From contig CP114121.1 of the NCBI GenBank assembly GCA_029959195.1, positions 1,426,001 to 1,490,000 on the forward strand: 64,000 bases of DNA, in the 5' to 3' direction. The first letter of the stretch is position 1. Every line of letters starts with the position of its first letter. Origin of the DNA: Dictyophora rubrovolvata (Eukaryota; Basidiomycota; Agaricomycetes; Phallales; Phallaceae). The notes below the pieces were generated by a model, which worked only from the letters and a program-made list of their open reading frames with translations, had not been told where the DNA came from and made no database searches. A program made the position numbers and the translations under genes. Positions 10,280 through 24,064 of the stretch are shown here, one piece after another.

Positions 10280-13013
10280 TGTTCTTCCTGCCGTGTGTTT
10301 GATCTATGTGGTAGTTATTTTGCCTAGACTCAGAGCTTTCGAGGGGTAATAGCTAGTACACTTGGGTTGGAAACAGAAGGAAATCGGACGGTGACTCGGG
10401 AAGCTATGCGGCACTAGTCTAAATCGGGAATTCGGTAAGATACCATGATAACTGGAGCAATCCGGATCTGATCATTATTATATCATAGCTGTCATTCCTC
10501 ATTAGATGTTATTATCATCATCAGCTGCCTCTCCTTGCATCAGATCTAAAAAAAAAAACTTTGAATGCGTATCAATAAAATGAAACAAAAACAACAAAGC
10601 TGACTCGACTGCATGTTTCACTACTACATACATTAAACTTAAATTCATATTTTGCCATTTGGCTTAGGTTGTGGTCATCTGAAGAAACTGGAGATTGATA
10701 TGTAATTTCGTTGAACCAGAAAGAGCGCACGCCCAAAATGATGATATATTGAGCTGACTAATAAATAAATGTAAACGGAGAGGAAGGAGAAAAAGGAAGG
10801 AAATTTTCTGAACGGCGAATTTGAAAGAATTTCATGATAATATGGCATGATCTAACCTTGTCCCGAAGAGAAGCCTGCTGTAGTATGACAAATAATGATT
10901 AAGCCAAACCACACAGTGCATTTGGGTGCTTTAGAATTCACTTTGAGTATATATCTATACTCAGGCTACCTAATACTACATGCGACGTACCCACACACGC
11001 CCCGAAAGCATGTCAGAGAAAAAAATAAAATAAGACTGATATCATGGCAACCAGTTTTTTTTTTTCAGGATCCACCTATAATAAACAAACAAAGGAAAAA
11101 CCGGCCTAACGCCTTTAGGCAATTTCAAATTTAAATTCTCTGCTGAACTTTGTTCCGACCTGTTTTGAGCTGAGATTTTCAAGTATGATGTCTGTCTGTA
11201 TGGTTGACGTGTTCGCTGACTGGTTAACCCTTTATGTAAGTAGATATACTTACCTGATCCTGATATTCGCTGTAAGTGAAAGAATTATATACCAGGGAAA
11301 AGGAACCAATTTTCGAAGTCTGCGCTGTAGCTGCAGAATGCAAAAAAAAAAAACACGTGCACGCGAAAAGACGTCCCGTGAAATAAACGGAAGATGAACC
11401 TTAAATAGAAAGAGAAAAGAGAGAGAGAGAGAGAAAAATATCTCAAGAGAGGCAGAATGTGTGCGTAACATGTGCGTGCAGTTCTATTAGGTCAATATAT
11501 TAGGATCTCCTTCTCTAGAAGTCGTATGTATGTATGATACCATGACACGTTGAGGTTCAGGGACGAAATAGGGTTGTTTGACAGAAATTACATATTGTGG
11601 CTGCCCTGTCACTTGACCCCCAAAAGTATAATTTGTGGCGAATACCGTATTATATCTTTTTTCCCCTTTCTCTTTCTTTTCTTTTTTCTTTTGCGTTAGT
11701 CACAGGTCAGTCAGTCAGTCAGTCAGTCAGTCAATCAGTCTATAGTTCATTCTTGGCTAGTCTTGGACTCTGAGGAAGTGTGTACTACTAGTGCTATCCA
11801 GGGCCGTACGGACATTACTGGTCTCAATTCCGGGGGTTGAATCGACGGCAACATTGAATGAGCTGCTTCTGATCAGCATGAGAGTCAGCCGGCTAGGGTA
11901 ATAGAGGATCTTATGCATATGAGCTCATATGCTCATCTCTCTCTTGAATCTTGATTTAGAACTACATACATATGAGATGGACGGATGATCAACACAAATA
12001 TTTACCCACCTGAAAGTCAAAAGAGTCTAAAATCTCTTCTGCGCGAATCGACCAGTGAATGATAGGCGTGAATATTTTTTCTTTCTTCTTCGGAGGCCCA
12101 GGGAAGGGAAGGGAAGGGAGGAGGGCCAGTACTTTCCCAAGATCTTAATCTCACCCGTCACACGGCTACATGCCTAATGACACCGCACTATTCAAGTCAC
12201 CTTTAGATCTCCCTGGCTACTCTAATTCTAATTCTGATAATTGTTGTTGTTGTCTATTATTTCTATTATCATTCGCTGAGGAAGTCTCAAAGGAGCTGAT
12301 GACTGTGCATCAATCTAGTCTCACGAGGTCATATATCTGTCAAAATCAAGCCATAGGACACACGGAATATATATCAAACAGGCTTATTTTTGTGATTATT
12401 TTTTTTTATCTAGGCGAACCTCTTCTGAGCTGCGCGCGCGCGGCAGTAACGGACTTTCTGGGGTCGTCCCGATTTCAGATTCGCGGTTGCATATTGCTGT
12501 GATCTGAAACAGCCTTCAGAAGAAGCCAACAGATATAAGCGAAGCATTGGGGGGAATTAAAGCATGACACACGCGCGCACACACACACACTGCATACACG
12601 AATAGATAGATAGATAGACAGATCTTATCTTCCAAATACGGATATAACCTTTTGCTCTTAGCACTATATATACATGTAGATTTTGACAAATAATAGTTTC
12701 TAAATGAAATGGAAGTAGGGGAAAGAAAAAAGAGGAAAGAAAAAAGGAAAAGCAAAACAATGAACAAAGCGTTTATCCATTAACATATATATATATATTT
12801 ATATTTATAGATATATATATATGGATGATATATGGGGGATGTGTATTCTACTATGAAGAATAGGAAGATGTCGGAGAGCGCCCCACTAGACTTCTATCTT
12901 GTACCGTCCGGAACTGGATAAACAAAGGGAAAAAAAACGATATATCAGGACACAAGGAAAAAATATGATGCCGCGAACAACAGACTGATGATGAGTCTGT
13001 TTTTTTTTTTTTT
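10280..13013. other. 2.7 kb non-coding stretch with simple repeats
   Basis: No supportable gene. Open frames here are short and cross repeats. The stretch holds a (CAGT) tandem near 11708-11739, a GA run near 11411-11434, a CA run near 12582-12590, GATA units near 12605-12620 and TA-rich tracts near 12784-12824. It flanks the 3' end of the transcription factor gene and the 5' end of the small conserved gene. Confidence 0.5.
11708..11739. repeat. (CAGT)n microsatellite
   Basis: About eight CAGT units with one imperfect unit (CAAT), in non-coding DNA. Seen directly. Confidence 0.85.
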
Positions 13014-13014
13014 T
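12979..13014 (-). other. Perfect hairpin and A-tract directly after the transcription factor stop codon
   Basis: On the minus strand, the TGA stop of the Zn2Cys6 gene runs straight into about 14 A residues and then an 8-bp perfect inverted repeat (AACAGACT with AGTCTGTT on the plus strand, 7-base loop GATGATG, 12979-13001). It lies in the 3' untranslated region. It might affect RNA stability or 3' end formation; no function is established. Confidence 0.5.
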
Positions 13015-14389
13015 CAAGTTGGACTACGTACAAAAGGTTCAATAGTGTCGACTGAGGGGGCCGACATAATTGGGGCAGACGTTGTATGCCATGTTCCAAT
13101 GCTATGCGTTGGATCAACGGGAATATTTGACAACCTTGATTGATTAGTCTGAATTGATGGCAGGTCGTGGCGGGAAAGAGGAGCGCCTGCTGTCGAGGGG
13201 GTATGTCCATGACCGTTACTGATCGGGGAATTGGTATACGAGGGGTATTCGGAGGTTGGGCTGTGATGGAACGAGGCAGGGGAAACACTCGGTGGTGAGA
13301 TGGAGGAGTATGAATGCTGTCGAATTGGTTGAGATTGGGGCGGAGGGTATGACATCGAGTTGCTGTGGACAGATTGCTGTTGCGAGCTGCAAGATATACA
13401 CATTGGTTGACGACAACAGGTTGGACGTATGAAAGATTCATACCTTGGACGTCGTGACAAGGCTGGGGGTGGATCGATAGGTGAACCCATCGGAGAGGCC
13501 GTGGCTGTATTGGGTTCACTTTGAAAGACGTTAGCAAGGAAGGGTCGTGTTTGAAGGAGCAGGGACGAGTTAAAAAAAGAACGTTGCTAGTTACCTGTGA
13601 GTCCGCGACCTGGACAAGCCAGTCGGGTCTGAGGGGCCTAAATGACACAAAGGACTCCTTCGAGTCGGGGAAGGCTCTCTAGCAGCATTAGCAGTAGTAG
13701 GCGTGGCAGAGGACGAGGCCGGGGAGGCATTATCGCTGTTCGCGCTCGGACTTCTTTCGTCAGCCGCCTGGTCAGCTTGCTTTTTTGGTAGGGGCTTCTT
13801 TCGGCTAGGAACGTTTTCGGGCCAAGTGCACTGTGTATACATAGAAAGGAAATGAGAATTAGGAAAGCGGTTTTTTTTTTTATAAAAGATATAAAAAGAA
13901 AGAAAACACGAACCTCACGTTGACCATGCGCGCAACGCGTGCAGATGGGCTTTGTCTCATCGCACTGGATAGGGATAGAAGATTTAGAATAATAGACGTT
14001 TCTGATATAGCAACAAAAAGAAGGCGCAAAGATTGCTGTGCTTTGTTGCATACCTTGATTTTTTTCACTCTGCAGGTAAGACACCCGGTCTTGCTACGCG
14101 TATATTTTGGACGCTTTCGCGTCAGCGGTTCGGTACGAATGGGACCAGCTAGGACGTGAGCCTGGGGATGAACATGCTGAGGATGGTGGTACGCCGAATG
14201 CTGCGGTTGGTGGTGTTGGTGGGGATGCTGATGAGGATGGGGATGGGAATGAGAATGGGTGGAGTGGAGATGGGAATGCTGAGGAGGCGGGTTAGCCAGA
14301 GGGTGGTATTGAGCAGAAATGTACTGCTGAGGACTGAAGAAGGATGAGGACGGAAGGTATTGGGAGCTGTGATGATGAGCAGAGAACAT
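13014..14389 (-). CDS. Zn2Cys6 fungal transcription factor
   Basis: Five exons: 14389-14054, 13964-13914, 13830-13595, 13518-13444, 13386-13014, giving 356 residues. The binuclear zinc cluster is assembled from three exons: Cys103, Cys106, Cys113, Cys120, Cys123 and Cys130, with the spacing C-x2-C-x6-C-x6-C-x2-C-x6-C. A basic patch (RKRPKYTRSKTG) precedes it. The N-terminus is His/Pro/Gln-rich (a long His-Pro-Gln tract), and the C-terminus is Ser/Pro/Thr-rich and disordered. No fungal_trans middle homology region is seen, so this is a short factor. The last intron (13443-13387) is 57 nt, in frame and stop-free, so a retained form would add 19 residues with several Cys. Target genes are unknown. 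Confidence 0.88.
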
Positions 14390-17300
14390 ACTAGGAGGGA
14401 AGGTTGGTGATTGTCATGCGGTGGATGAGCGAGGCGACTGGGGAGAGGAGGAGAAAGAGCAGGAGCAGGAGCAGGAGAAAAAGGAAGAATTAAGTATTAA
14501 AAACCAAAAAAATAGCAGGAGAAGAGTTTGTGCTGAAAGGATATAAAGCCAAAATAAGAGAGTTGGTCCTTTTTTTCTTTTAGCGACACCCTCTTTTTTA
14601 ATATACAAATTTTTTTCAAAATTTTTTTAATAATAATTTTTAAAGCAATACCCTTTTTTGGAAATAAGCGCGGCGTCTGTTACACTAGGGTGCTGTCACT
14701 CCTGTGTGTGAACTTTTTGTGGACGCAATTCATGAATTTCAAGCAATTTTTCCAGAAAACTGGCTGATACCATACGCCTGCATACGCAGAGAAACTCAAA
14801 GAATAAAGAATAGATGTGTGCACTCTGTACTATGTATACTATGTGCTCACCTCGAACTCCAACTTGAACCCCACCAGCCTTGGTGTCTCTCACACTTTGC
14901 CTTCTTTCTCCACCTTTTCTCGGAAATTCCGGGAATTTCCAAAATTTCTATCAGCACCTAAATGCACTCTAAATTATATAGGGATATGTCTACACAGTAA
15001 TAATACAAATACGTATATACAACGCACACATGCCCATGTTTCTTGTCAGATAGTCTATTTTCTTGAGCAGTTCTGTTCTAACGTGACATCTGTTGCTCTT
15101 AGATCCCTCCCTAGCCGATTTAGACGCACCACTCCTTCACTTTACATATTATGTATGTGCATACCTACTCGATCAACTCTTCCCTGGCTTTTGCACTATG
15201 TACATACTACATACTAGCCAAACAATATGGTTGATCATCGAACACATAACATGCATATGTATGTATGTATGTATGTATGTATTTACTTGTCTTCCCTCAT
15301 CTCTTCATTTTCTCCTTACTCACTCATTTCCCTCCCCTCCTTCGCCTTCTTCTGCTGCTGAGAGACAAGGGAAAAAAAAGGAGATTGTGTTTAATATTAT
15401 TATTATTATTTTATCATTTCCCTCGTGCACCTCTTGCATCTTTTTGTTTCTCACGCGACCGCCATCAAACACCGAGGTTCTAATTTCGGACTCAAAAAAA
15501 AGAGAAGACAGACAGAGAGATTCATCGGACAACCCTGCCCACACCACTGTTGTCAACCCCGTATTACTTTCCTTCAACCAAGAGTCGCACATAGTTACGA
15601 AATGCCTACATAATGGCCACTAGTGATGCATGATGTCCTTTTTTCCCCGTTAACGCTCCATTATGCTGTTCCACTGGCAATCCCCGCTAGCAACAACCAT
15701 CACTATCACTGCATTATTTTTCTATTATATCATGCTTACGCGCAGTGTGAATTTCAAAACAGGCACTAGTAGCTAGTATTACATACAAAGTTGCTGTTCA
15801 TACAAGGGCTGAGTTTGGATTAGCCTCTCATGCGAGAGGCGGAGCACCAATTTAGTATCCCGTGGTTTCCCAAAAAGAAAAAAGAAAAAATTAAACTAAA
15901 AATAATAGACGCCTCTATCCTCGCACACACCCTTAAGAAAGAGCTTCTCGGTCTTCCTTTCGAGATTTCACTCCAGATTTTTGTTGGGAACAAGTACGAA
16001 TATTTTTGGTCCTCACTTTTATCATCGTGCCTTCCCCAATTCTCAGGGAAAAAAGACTATACGTAAAACATCATGCAAGAACTGCAACTTGTAAAGGGTC
16101 ACAAGGGTCACCGGTCACCGGTCACACGACGGAGTAGCAGTAGCAGGGATTTTCGGACATTTACGGTCGAAATTCTCTCAGCTGAGTTAATCCCCGTCGC
16201 CCGTCGCTCTCCTTCTCGACCATTCTTCAATAGCTCTTCCTTCGATTTTAACAATACAATTTCCACCTGGTCTATTTATTAGCTCCCCCATTCAGCGCTC
16301 AAACCAAGGGGTAGATCTCCTAAACTCGTTCATTGTGTATCGTTCGGACGTACCATTCTTGGGCTGACTAGTCCTTTTCGGGAAAATCCACCTTGTCATT
16401 TACGCATTATCCACAGAAACTAATTTTTTTATTTATTGTGTATATATATTTATCTTTAAAAGTCGGTCGAGCTCCTCACTACAAACAGGCATCACTGCGT
16501 TTCCTCGACTCCGTGTTTTTTTTTTTATCCCAAAATTGCGGATTCCCCCCCTTCATATTCGCCGTCTTTCAATACTTATCCCGTTCCTGACAATTCAGCT
16601 CTTGTATTATGATTGTTTCCATGCTTTTGTGGAATTTGATTCTTCTTCTCTGGAAAATTCTTGTCAGTCTTTTAAGGTTCCGATTCAACCGTAACATCAC
16701 TTAACATCACCTGTTTGTTCAATCCACGGCTCCCTAATCTTTTTACATAAACAAACTGCATTATGCTTCTTTTCCTGCCACGCACCAACCGTGTCAACGC
16801 GCATCCTCCTAGCTGGAAGTCCGGAGACAGCATATGTCTTTACAAGGTATGTATATACTCATCATTTCCCCAGGTTTTTTTGAGAAAAGCTTACTCTTTT
16901 GTTTTGACATTCCACCGGTGCTACTGATTAAGGACATGCTATTGATCAGTGCAGGTGTTGTAATAATCAACCTCGCTATCTTCACTTCTCTAAAAACGTT
17001 TTTTCTTATCTATATTACTGACGAAACTCGAGCTTTCGTCATTAAAATGGAGAACTATCAGAAACCTCAAACTTCGCACACGTTTTTTTTCCTGGGTACA
17101 CACACACATCACTTATTATTATAATATATATATTAAAAATCATTAGCTTATGATTTTATTCGTCTTCTGATCCAAGCTTCATCAACAAAAAAGGAATCTG
17201 AGGCCGGTTCCGTTCGCTAAATTTTACCCGATACATATATTCCTCTTCGTACCCCTCCGGCATGCAACTCACCCAAGGTGGTTTACTGGTTACTACTCTA

Positions 17301-20087
17301 AACCAGTTCTTTCCGTATCATGGACCTGTGTGTGTGATGAGGTCACCTGGGCCGACAACTCCTGACCGTAAGCCTTACCTGATCCTATACTCTACTAATT
17401 TGCAAATAGATGCCGATTCCTCAGTAGTAGACACGTTATGGATTCGAGATCTCAAGAGATCGTGAAATCTCCGTGACATGGCAATCTCCGAACAACAGCA
17501 TTTTTTATTCAAGAATTTCAAAGCTTTTTTTCGGGATATCGTCGATATGCACGCATCTTGAGAGCCACGTAACGCTGTCAACTGACTCAAAAATAATCTT
17601 CGATATTTTTAATTTCCAAAAAAAGCCCAATCTATGAATAAGAAATCTAACTATTGTATGATTATGATTTTCCGACCCCATACGGACCACCAGCGTAAAC
17701 ACACTTCCCCCTTCTTTCCTTGAGCTATAATTACATCAAATACTGAGCCGAGTTGACGTTTTGGAACAAATTAGCAGGTACGTATTAGAGTGGAATCTTT
17801 GATGATGTCGACGGTTTGGCGAATGGTCGATTCCGATGCCAGCTCTATTCCAAGAAAGAAAACAAGTATACTATTGTATGTATTCTATGGTTTTGATCAC
17901 GGGGATTAGGTTTTTAATGTCCGTCCCTCTGATAACACAGATTTTGTCAGAACTCACGTACTCGCGCGTCTCACACAGGTTCAGCCATCCATCATCAGTG
18001 CTGGGAGGGAACGGATCGACGATCTAACCCGATTCACGGCCAATCCCTTATGTGCAGTCCTAACTAATTCTAGTCTCCAAAGTATGCTGCGCAACTTGGC
18101 ATGGGTTCTTGCCTAGAAATCGAGAGGGAAAACAAGAAGCTTCCGATGCTCAGCGTGTGTATACTAACAGGGTGATTCGCTTATCGCGACTTTTGCACGA
18201 TATATGCGCTCATCATCTCAGTTTTCAGCGGCGCCGCGGTAAGCTCCTTATCAGACAATCTTGTGGGGACCCTTTTTATAGTTAGACCCGCTTTCAAAGT
18301 ATCTCCTCTATCCTTTTGGGAGGTTTAAGAAAGTCAATCTGTTACATACACGAAGATCTTCTGTCGTTGACATGACGCTTAAAATCCAATCAAGTAAGCA
18401 GTATTTAAAATCCCACCACCACTAATATCGCGCTCCTCATTCGACGGACGTCTCAGAATTTGTATAATAGACACTGTTAAATTTTACTCCTTAAGTATGA
18501 CATCTCTCAATTTTTTTGGCTTCAGGGTCCACATTTACTCCAACGAAGCTTGCCTTTTCAAGAAGTTTCTATTCACATACAAACTTTTGAGTGCTATGCA
18601 CAGGATTTTAGTAGCTCTCCGCGTTGTTAGCTTGGCCTGCACCATACCTTACTCTGCTACCTAATCATATATTCAAAGTCCCTAGCAATTACGAATTTAA
18701 GGCGCTCCACTGACTTGTCGGTAAGAGATTTTAAGACGTACAGATTTAGGGTAATACACTTTCAGCTTGAAATTTGCCGTCGGATGAACATTGAACGCTG
18801 TTATATTTTTAGTCCGCTTGTTCCTGACTTGCCTTGAATATATTTCCCAGATTTAAATCAGTTTCCAGGTTTTTCATTATGTTCTTAGAGGTTTATATGT
18901 AAATTACCTAGGAAGGAGTTAGTTCTAGGTTGTTCTAGCTGTTGTTCATCAGCCCCGAATCATCGGTTCATCGGATAAATCAACTCTATTAGAATGTCAA
19001 TTTTTTTTATCATCTTTGAGCTGCCATTTAACGCCTCCGAAAGGATCCGGATTATTTTTCATTGCGGATCCTTCGAATTAGGGGTTGCTGTGGAACGTTC
19101 AAAAAAAATCGGCTAAAAGCGATGATAACAGGTTTTGCTCTTATTCGGTTATGTAAAATTCACTAATTGTCTTGTTTGGATGACGTTGATTTTGATGTAC
19201 CTATTAGAAAAAGGGAAAAGGGGGAGCAATCAGTCCGGAAAACGTGGAAAATTCAAGTCAATTACAATGGTGCTTACTCAAATTAGCTGAAAGGGGACAG
19301 CAATGACTCCAATGAAGAAAAACACTCAACTTCCACTGAGTCAGACGATTTGAACTTTGATTTCAACGCGCCTACTACAGTGGCCTTTTTAACACTGCTT
19401 TGAAGGCATTAAAATTGAGAAGAAGAAAAAAAATGAGAACCACATTTTGCCCCACGGAAAGAAGAAGAGCATTCAACTTCTTCAAATTCAGCCTTTCTTT
19501 TTGGAACTATGTACTATAATAATCAAAATTTACACGTGCTGAACGCGCCCTGTATTGAATGGGGAAGAAGTCTATCTTCCAAGTCTTAATATAATTCGAG
19601 ATGTCAGCGATTGTGTTTTGATTAATAAAGGCGTTAACTCAGTGAATTTGAAGATGTTCTGCGTGGTACGTACGTACGTACGAGCAACACTGATATTTCA
19701 TGCAGAAGTTTGCACTTGATTGAAACCTCCAAAGTATCTCCCTAATTTACCCAAAAGTGCGATTTCCGGTTATTGAAACTCATTCTTGCTTTGGCTTGAC
19801 CGAGAATTTTCATTAGATATGTTAAAGTTTTTGATGGATCCAGGCAGAAGGTAGTCATATAGTCGTTTGAGATTTTCAGCCCCGTATGCCTACGCATTGC
19901 CCACACATAGTCAATGCTGTACAAGGGAAGTGATTTATCGAAACAAGTCAAAATAACAAAATGATGAGATCCTATCCTGCAGCCTTCCGTTGAGAGTATA
20001 ATGATATAGAACGTGCGACGCATCCATACATGTAAATCGATGTTGATACACATTACGAGGCCAGGGCTCAATTGAAGCCTGATATCG
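14390..20087. other. 5.7 kb gene-poor tract
   Basis: I find no gene I can support. Open frames are short, do not join by plausible splicing, and look like nothing known. The left part (14390-16800) is pyrimidine-rich with a GTAT tandem near 15256-15283 and GGTCACC units near 16105-16126; it probably includes the long promoter or leader of the transcription factor. The right part is AT-rich and contains a TACG tandem near 19667-19682. It could hold decayed sequence or a non-coding transcript, but nothing diagnostic is visible. Confidence 0.4.
15256..15283. repeat. (GTAT)n microsatellite
   Basis: About seven GTAT units in non-coding DNA, seen directly. Confidence 0.85.
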
Positions 20088-21322
20088 TTACTGACACACG
20101 TCAAGATTGAAATATTGACCCAATCGCGGTTGAGCAAGGGGATTTCGGTTCAAAAGCCAACCATTCAACATTTGGTGTAGACTAGAGATAATCTACTGTT
20201 AGCGACGGTAGAGACGAAAAGAAGAGAACAGGTAAAGAAACCCTTACTAGTCGAGATTTTGCTGACAATGACAGCAATTTGAATTAGCAGCCGCTGTAGC
20301 TTTCGCAAACGTCATCCCTTCAAACCATCCATTGTATTGCCCAATGGTGACTGTTCAAAAGCCAAAGAAAAAAAAAGGGATTGGGAATAAATAGTGTGTC
20401 AACATCAAACACAATCTAGTACTAACGCAGTACGTTTCCATCGTTTTTTGATAGAGTGTCAGATAGAAATTGTGTTCCCTGGTGTATATTGAAATCAGGG
20501 TCTTTGCAGTTCCCGTCGGGGGCCCCGTCGCACTTTGATCTTCTGGTTAACAACTTCCTCCGACGGTGTAGGTTTGACGTACCTTGTCTTGGGATATCTG
20601 CATTAGACCTTGCTCTCCTCCTTGGCCTTGGACATCTGCCTGGCATCCTGATTCTTGCATGGCAAAGGACGCAATAAGGATAGGGGGAACTTGATGAAAA
20701 ACAAACCAACAAGGTCAATACTTTTTGCTTTTTTGTGGATTATTTTATTATTCTACTAACCGTTAAATTGAGCTGCATATCTCTCCATTATATCTAGATA
20801 CTGATTACACGCTTGAAAAGGAGAATTTCCTTCGGAGAGAACAAAGGCCAAGTCGACTATTACGACGTCTTGTACCGTGGCGAACGATGCAGTCCACCCG
20901 GTAGAATTAATGCCGCATGTCAACCACGGACTGGCTCCATTAGGCCCCGAAAGAGGCATGATAGTTTCTAGTACGTCAAGGTCTTCAACGACAATTCTTG
21001 ACACCGAAACAGAGGAAACGAACGTACCTGTAGCTCCAGTTGCTCCACAAGCTGATTGCGCACGGATAGTACCCGGCTCCGCCTCTGACGGCCCTGGAAG
21101 AGGCGGTGACTGGTCGTTGCTGCTACCGCCGCCACTTTGTGATACAGGAGGTACTTGAAAAACAGAAGGAGGGTATACTAGAGCACATTGTTTAGGAGCA
21201 GGCTGGACGGCACGTTTGAATAGATGGTTAGGACTCAGGTCAAAGTTACTCCAGCCAAAATTGAGCAAGTCGGCAGCAGAAATACATGTTAAACTCAGAA
21301 AGACGAGCAAGCATGCGAGCAT
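20088..21322 (-). CDS. Secreted lysozyme/lytic transglycosylase-like protein (GH23 fold)
   Basis: Five exons: 21322-20761, 20689-20583, 20532-20427, 20350-20248, 20181-20088, giving 323 residues. The ATG at 21322 starts a clear signal peptide (MLACLLVFLSLTCISA); upstream in-frame codons are not ATG. After a Pro/Gly/Ser-rich linker there is a lysozyme-like domain. It has PPILIASFAMQESGC (the MQES Glu, about residue 200, matches the catalytic Glu of soluble lytic transglycosylases), GGEQGLMQI, a DGAPDGNCKDPDFNI block, IGQYNGW and CCHCQQNLDYL. Several Cys in the domain fit disulphides of an extracellular protein. It would act outside the cell on bacterial peptidoglycan or chitin-like substrates. 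The substrate is inference. Confidence 0.85.
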
Positions 21323-21685
21323 TCGTTGAGAGTGTGGGCGGGTAAAAATAGGAAATCTCCAGCGACGGCAAAGGCTGTCAGCAGTGTTGAGCAATGCCTG
21401 GTGCCAATCGTGCCGCTAACACGCGTGACTTTCACGTGCAAAGCTGACACTCGGCATCATCTCCCCTGGCGAAATAACAAATCGAGTTGTCTTTTTAAAA
21501 AAAAACGATACTATTGTGTATAATTGCAACATTGTCAGATACAATCTGATATAATTCAACATGACAGAGGAATAATGAAAAGCACAATGATTAATTCCGA
21601 GAGCGCAATTAGATGAAACGGTGGTTTAGGAGAGGTGGAACGCAAAAGTAAAGGCAAAAGGGGGAAGCATAAATTCTTTTCCCCC
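21323..21685. promoter_or_regulatory. Promoter of the lysozyme-like gene and 3' flank of the MAPKK gene
   Basis: About 360 bp without a gene. Both flanking genes are on the minus strand, so this holds the upstream region of the secreted protein gene and the 3' end of the kinase transcript. If the last kinase intron is not removed, the kinase coding region would instead stop at 21772. Confidence 0.4.
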
Positions 21686-23481
<1,796 letters not shown>

Positions 23482-24064
23482 CTACGGGAGAAAAATAAAG
23501 CAAATATGCAAATCTGGAGAAAAGAGGCGTATCGGAAAAGAATACGGATTAGAAAAAACAAAATGGACGGAGTAAAAACGAAAACGACGGGGAAGAGTGG
23601 ACGTCAAAGGCGAAGGAAAGAAGCGTTTTTCAGGCAGATCAGGCCCAAATGTTCTAACTGCTTGTGACATTCCGGCCGTGTCACTCCTCCCCAATTTGCT
23701 CCCGGCGCGCCGCGCATCGAGCAATGTAAAATGTAAAATGAGCGCCCGTTGTTGTGACACCGTGACATTCTGACTCGCACATTCGGACCACACCTTTTCC
23801 TCTCTTTAATGACGAGCAAATAATGAACACACGGACAGCAAGGCCATTTATTTGTTTGGTTGTCCAATCTAAGCAGCTTCTTGGACACATTTGCGCGTCA
23901 TTATTATCATTCTTTCATGTTTAGAGTCCATGAGTTTCCGAGTCCGAGTCCGAGTCCGAGTCCAAACCTGGACCTACAATGCCATCCGTCCCGCTTTTCT
24001 CACACCCTCGTCACTTGGAAGGTACAAGTGCTACCTCAGGAATGCCCATCGTCAACAAAGCAAC
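23482..24064. promoter_or_regulatory. Divergent promoter region between MAPKK and a conserved orphan
   Basis: About 580 bp between two divergent start codons. It holds a GAGTCC hexanucleotide tandem (about four units, 23939-23963) near the plus-strand gene. No other motif is recognised. Open frames here are short and unsupported. Confidence 0.45.
23939..23963 (+). repeat. (GAGTCC)4 tandem
   Basis: Four near-perfect hexamer units, about 100 nt upstream of the ATG at 24065. Seen directly. Confidence 0.8.

Noticed and set aside
12170-12502. Plus-strand 110-codon frame in non-coding DNA
   Set aside because: Crosses low-complexity sequence, starts and ends without a context, and resembles no protein.
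12851-13648. Minus-strand 265-codon frame overlapping the Zn2Cys6 gene
   Set aside because: It is in a different frame from the exons that complete the zinc cluster and join by good splice sites. Its sequence looks like shadow translation.
15093-15623. Plus-strand 176-codon frame in the gene-poor tract
   Set aside because: Rich in Ser, Phe, Leu and Tyr from pyrimidine-rich DNA. It crosses a GTAT microsatellite, has no family resemblance and no splice partners.
19742-20137. Minus-strand 131-codon frame at the edge of the gene-poor tract
   Set aside because: It overlaps the last exon of the lysozyme-like gene in another frame; that exon is supported by domain continuity.
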